Of a DNA stretch of 46,835 nt, positions 44,813 to 46,835 are shown in pieces. Origin of the DNA: Rhizophagus sp. LPA8_4_AMF (Eukaryota; Glomeromycota; Glomeromycetes; Glomerales; Glomeraceae); contig JADRCO010000163.1 of assembly GCA_021464525.1 (NCBI GenBank), positions 1 through 46,835 of the forward strand, read 5' to 3'. The first letter of the stretch is position 1. The number at the start of each line of letters is the position of its first letter. The position numbers and the translations under genes were made by a program. Below the pieces are notes generated by a model that saw nothing but the letters and a program-made list of their open reading frames with translations, was not told where the DNA came from and searched no databases.

Positions 44813-45539
44813 TTATTATCACATCTAGCTGGCTGGGTGGGTAGCAATACATTATAGCATTGTTTTCTAATTACGAAATAAAATATAAATAAAGTGATTA
44901 CGCGATCCTTGAATTAATAAAATTATTTATCAGTGAATAAATAACAATATAAATTAGAAAAACCAATAAAACCAATAAATGAATAAAGTGAATTGAGTTA
45001 TAAAATATCCTAAATTCAATTTATTTAAGTTTTTCGCTTACATACACACGTAAATAGATAGATATATAGTTGAAAAAATGCATATAATTAAGTTGAAATA
45101 TTTATATATTTTAGTTGAAACCCGCGTAAAACAACATGTTTATTAATATTAGAATACAGTATAACATGATATGACGAATTTACTATTTTATAACTAATAA
45201 CTTTTAGTGAGGGAAAAGAACGTAGATTATGTATTGTGACAAAAAAACAAAATTTATTTTTCCTTATGCATGAAGAAGGCGGGTTTCCGGGTTTAACTTT
45301 TTCAAAACATATCGTAATTAATACATGTCACATAACTTGTATAATAACCAAATAGTTGACAAAAAATTTTATACTCCTGTGTATTTAGTATATCTTGTTT
45401 CTCCGATTTTATTGGAGGATAAAATTTTCTTTTTTGAAATTAGGGGAATGTCACGTGATATAACATGAAAATTGACCTAATATTATGAATTTGGCTGAAA
45501 TTAAGTATGTGTCATAATATGCTATTGTAATCTGAAATT

Positions 45540-45565
45540 AGGACTACTATGATTCAAGTAGTCCT
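45540..45565. repeat. perfect 9-bp hairpin
   Basis: AGGACTACT at 45540-45548 pairs with AGTAGTCCT at 45557-45565 over the loop ATGATTCA. Its GC content is above that of its flanks. Confidence 0.6.
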
Positions 45566-46339
45566 CAATACTCATGGATTTTTACAGTAAACTGGATTTG
45601 TATAAACCTTGTAAAGTTTTATTTATATACTAATTCAAATTAAAAGAAACATAAAAAAGTGGATAACATTGTAATATTGAGAAATTAAATGTAAATGTTT
45701 TATTAAGCAAGTAGTAAATAATGTAGTATTAGGATAGTATAGAAGATAATGGGTAGATGTTAGTGGGAATTAACACTATTATAGTCCTATTACATAAGTA
45801 TAAACTGGATATATAACAGGAATTATTACATCATAGTTTTTTAATAGAGTTTCAGTGTAATGTGGCATAAAATGGTATAAATATAAGTACATAACCTTTG
45901 TAATGTCATATAACTAAGTATACTAATAAAGATTATTTTTGTGCAGTAACTAATTTTTATCTTTTGTGACATTAGTAACAGAGACATTCCACAATATAAA
46001 GAAAGATCTTAAAAAATAGTGAGATCAAATAAAAAGAAAGTCCAAAAACAATTAACAACTAGAAGTATATTTTATTATTAATAAGATAGTAATTTAAACA
46101 ATTTATGGAAAAGTTGTGATTTAAAGTGTAAGTTATAACTTTTATTAGTTTATATTTTACAGTAATAAACTTTTTATAATACTTGAATGAATGTAATCAG
46201 GACTCCAGATAATTATAATAGAGGTCACATTTACAATACTAATTAAAAATCCAATAAAATATACATAAATTTTGCCATTTTAATATACATTTTTATTATA
46301 TGACTTTATATTATATTAAAAAATATACTTTTTATAATA

Positions 46340-46835
46340 CAGTTAACTCTCTCTATAGTCACCTCTGTTATAGTCACATTATCCTATATAGTCACCTTAG
46401 TTGAGTATCCCAAATTTTCATATATAAAATCTATCATTTATAAAGCTCTGCATGAGTCGAGCCAGCTTGCGAGCTAGCTTAAGCTTTTCAAGCTGAGCCA
46501 AGTCGAGCCATATTTAAATTGGCTTGATGGCTCGCGAGCTAGCTTGAAAAGGCTTGAGCCAGTTATTGGGCTCAGCTCAAATGGCTCGAGCTAGTAATAG
46601 ACTTGGCTCAAAAAGCTCGAGCCAGAATATATTTAGCTTGAGCCAGCTTGAGCTGACTCACTAAAAAATATTGTTTATTTATAAATTCCAATTGGTTGCA
46701 CCATTACGGTAGGTGGCATCGGTCATATGACTTACCAATCGATAATCTTTTTTTTAAAAAGATTTAAATAATTATTTAATAATTATTTAAAAAATAATTT
46801 TTATTTAATTTTAATTTTAATTTATTTATTTATTC
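46340..46835 (+). mobile_element. left end of a pogo/Tigger-like element, running off the window
   Basis: After TA at 46338-46339 the sequence starts CAGTTAACTCTCTCTATAGT and carries three copies of TATAGTCAC within 55 bases, a pattern seen at ends of pogo-type transposons. The other end is not in the window, so the right border given here is only the window edge. Confidence 0.5.
46447..46664. repeat. dense GAGCC/GGCTC palindromic motif cluster
   Basis: About 215 bp hold repeated, interlaced copies of GAGCCAGCTTG, GGCTCGAGC, GCGAGCTAGCTT and GCTTGAGCC in both orientations. Neighbouring motifs are mutually complementary, so long fold-back structures are possible. It sits just inside the pogo-like end at 46340. 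GC is strikingly higher than in the flanks. Confidence 0.65.

Larger units (their letters stand above)
44726..46339. other. AT-rich intergenic region
   Basis: No gene supported. It contains the palindromes at 44787-44812 and 45540-45565. From about 45600 on, sequence is AT-rich with many short GTAATA-like repeats. Confidence 0.4.

Overview
The window looks like nuclear DNA of an arbuscular mycorrhizal fungus, most likely Rhizophagus or a close Glomeromycotina relative. The evidence is very low GC, genes split by many short AT-rich GT..AG introns, long AT-rich spacers, and decayed copies of protein families that I recall as multicopy in R. irregularis (SAM plus nuclease-like proteins, and coiled-coil proteins with an FLGEVHKKK motif). 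This assignment rests on recall and was not checked by a search. All gene models were built by hand from splice sites, phase and homology.

Layout. 1-4.1 kb: AT-rich spacer with one decayed coding fragment. 4.15-5.14 kb (-): a four-exon small membrane protein. 5.1-9.3 kb: repeats, including a pogo-like MITE and a retroposed insert with target-site duplication and poly(A), inside extremely AT-rich DNA. 9.29-10.21 kb (+): a six-exon membrane protein, followed by a convergent small secreted or anchored protein (-). 11.6-17.1 kb (+): a 21-exon gene for an INTS3-like Integrator/SOSS subunit of about 1240 aa. 17.4-18.0 kb (+): a LYR-like mitochondrial protein. 18.4-19.3 kb (-): a broken gene. 21.4-22.4 kb (+): an intronless coiled-coil protein. 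25.5-26.9 kb (+): a seven-transmembrane receptor-like protein with a signal peptide. 29.7-30.6 kb (+): a second six-exon membrane protein. 32.2-34.2 kb (-): a nine-exon DCAF12-like WD40 protein. 35.9-41.4 kb: a graveyard of pseudogenes, partly of clearly higher GC. 43.7-44.7 kb (+): a third member of the membrane family. The right end holds a pogo-like terminus and a cluster of palindromic GAGCC/GGCTC motifs.

The most original signal is the membrane-protein family at 9.3, 29.7 and 43.7 kb. Its three members have diverged strongly in sequence but share intron phases 1-2-1-2-1 and an exon of exactly 29 nt just before the last exon. One member carries an extra 36-nt phase-symmetric exon. A fourth, more distant protein lies at 4.2-5.1 kb. 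The other notable gene is INTS3-like, because Integrator is not usually associated with fungi. Its product ends in Glu-Glu, the C-terminal degron read by human DCAF12, and a DCAF12-like gene lies about 15 kb away. I see no operon-like organisation, tRNA, rRNA or CRISPR array.
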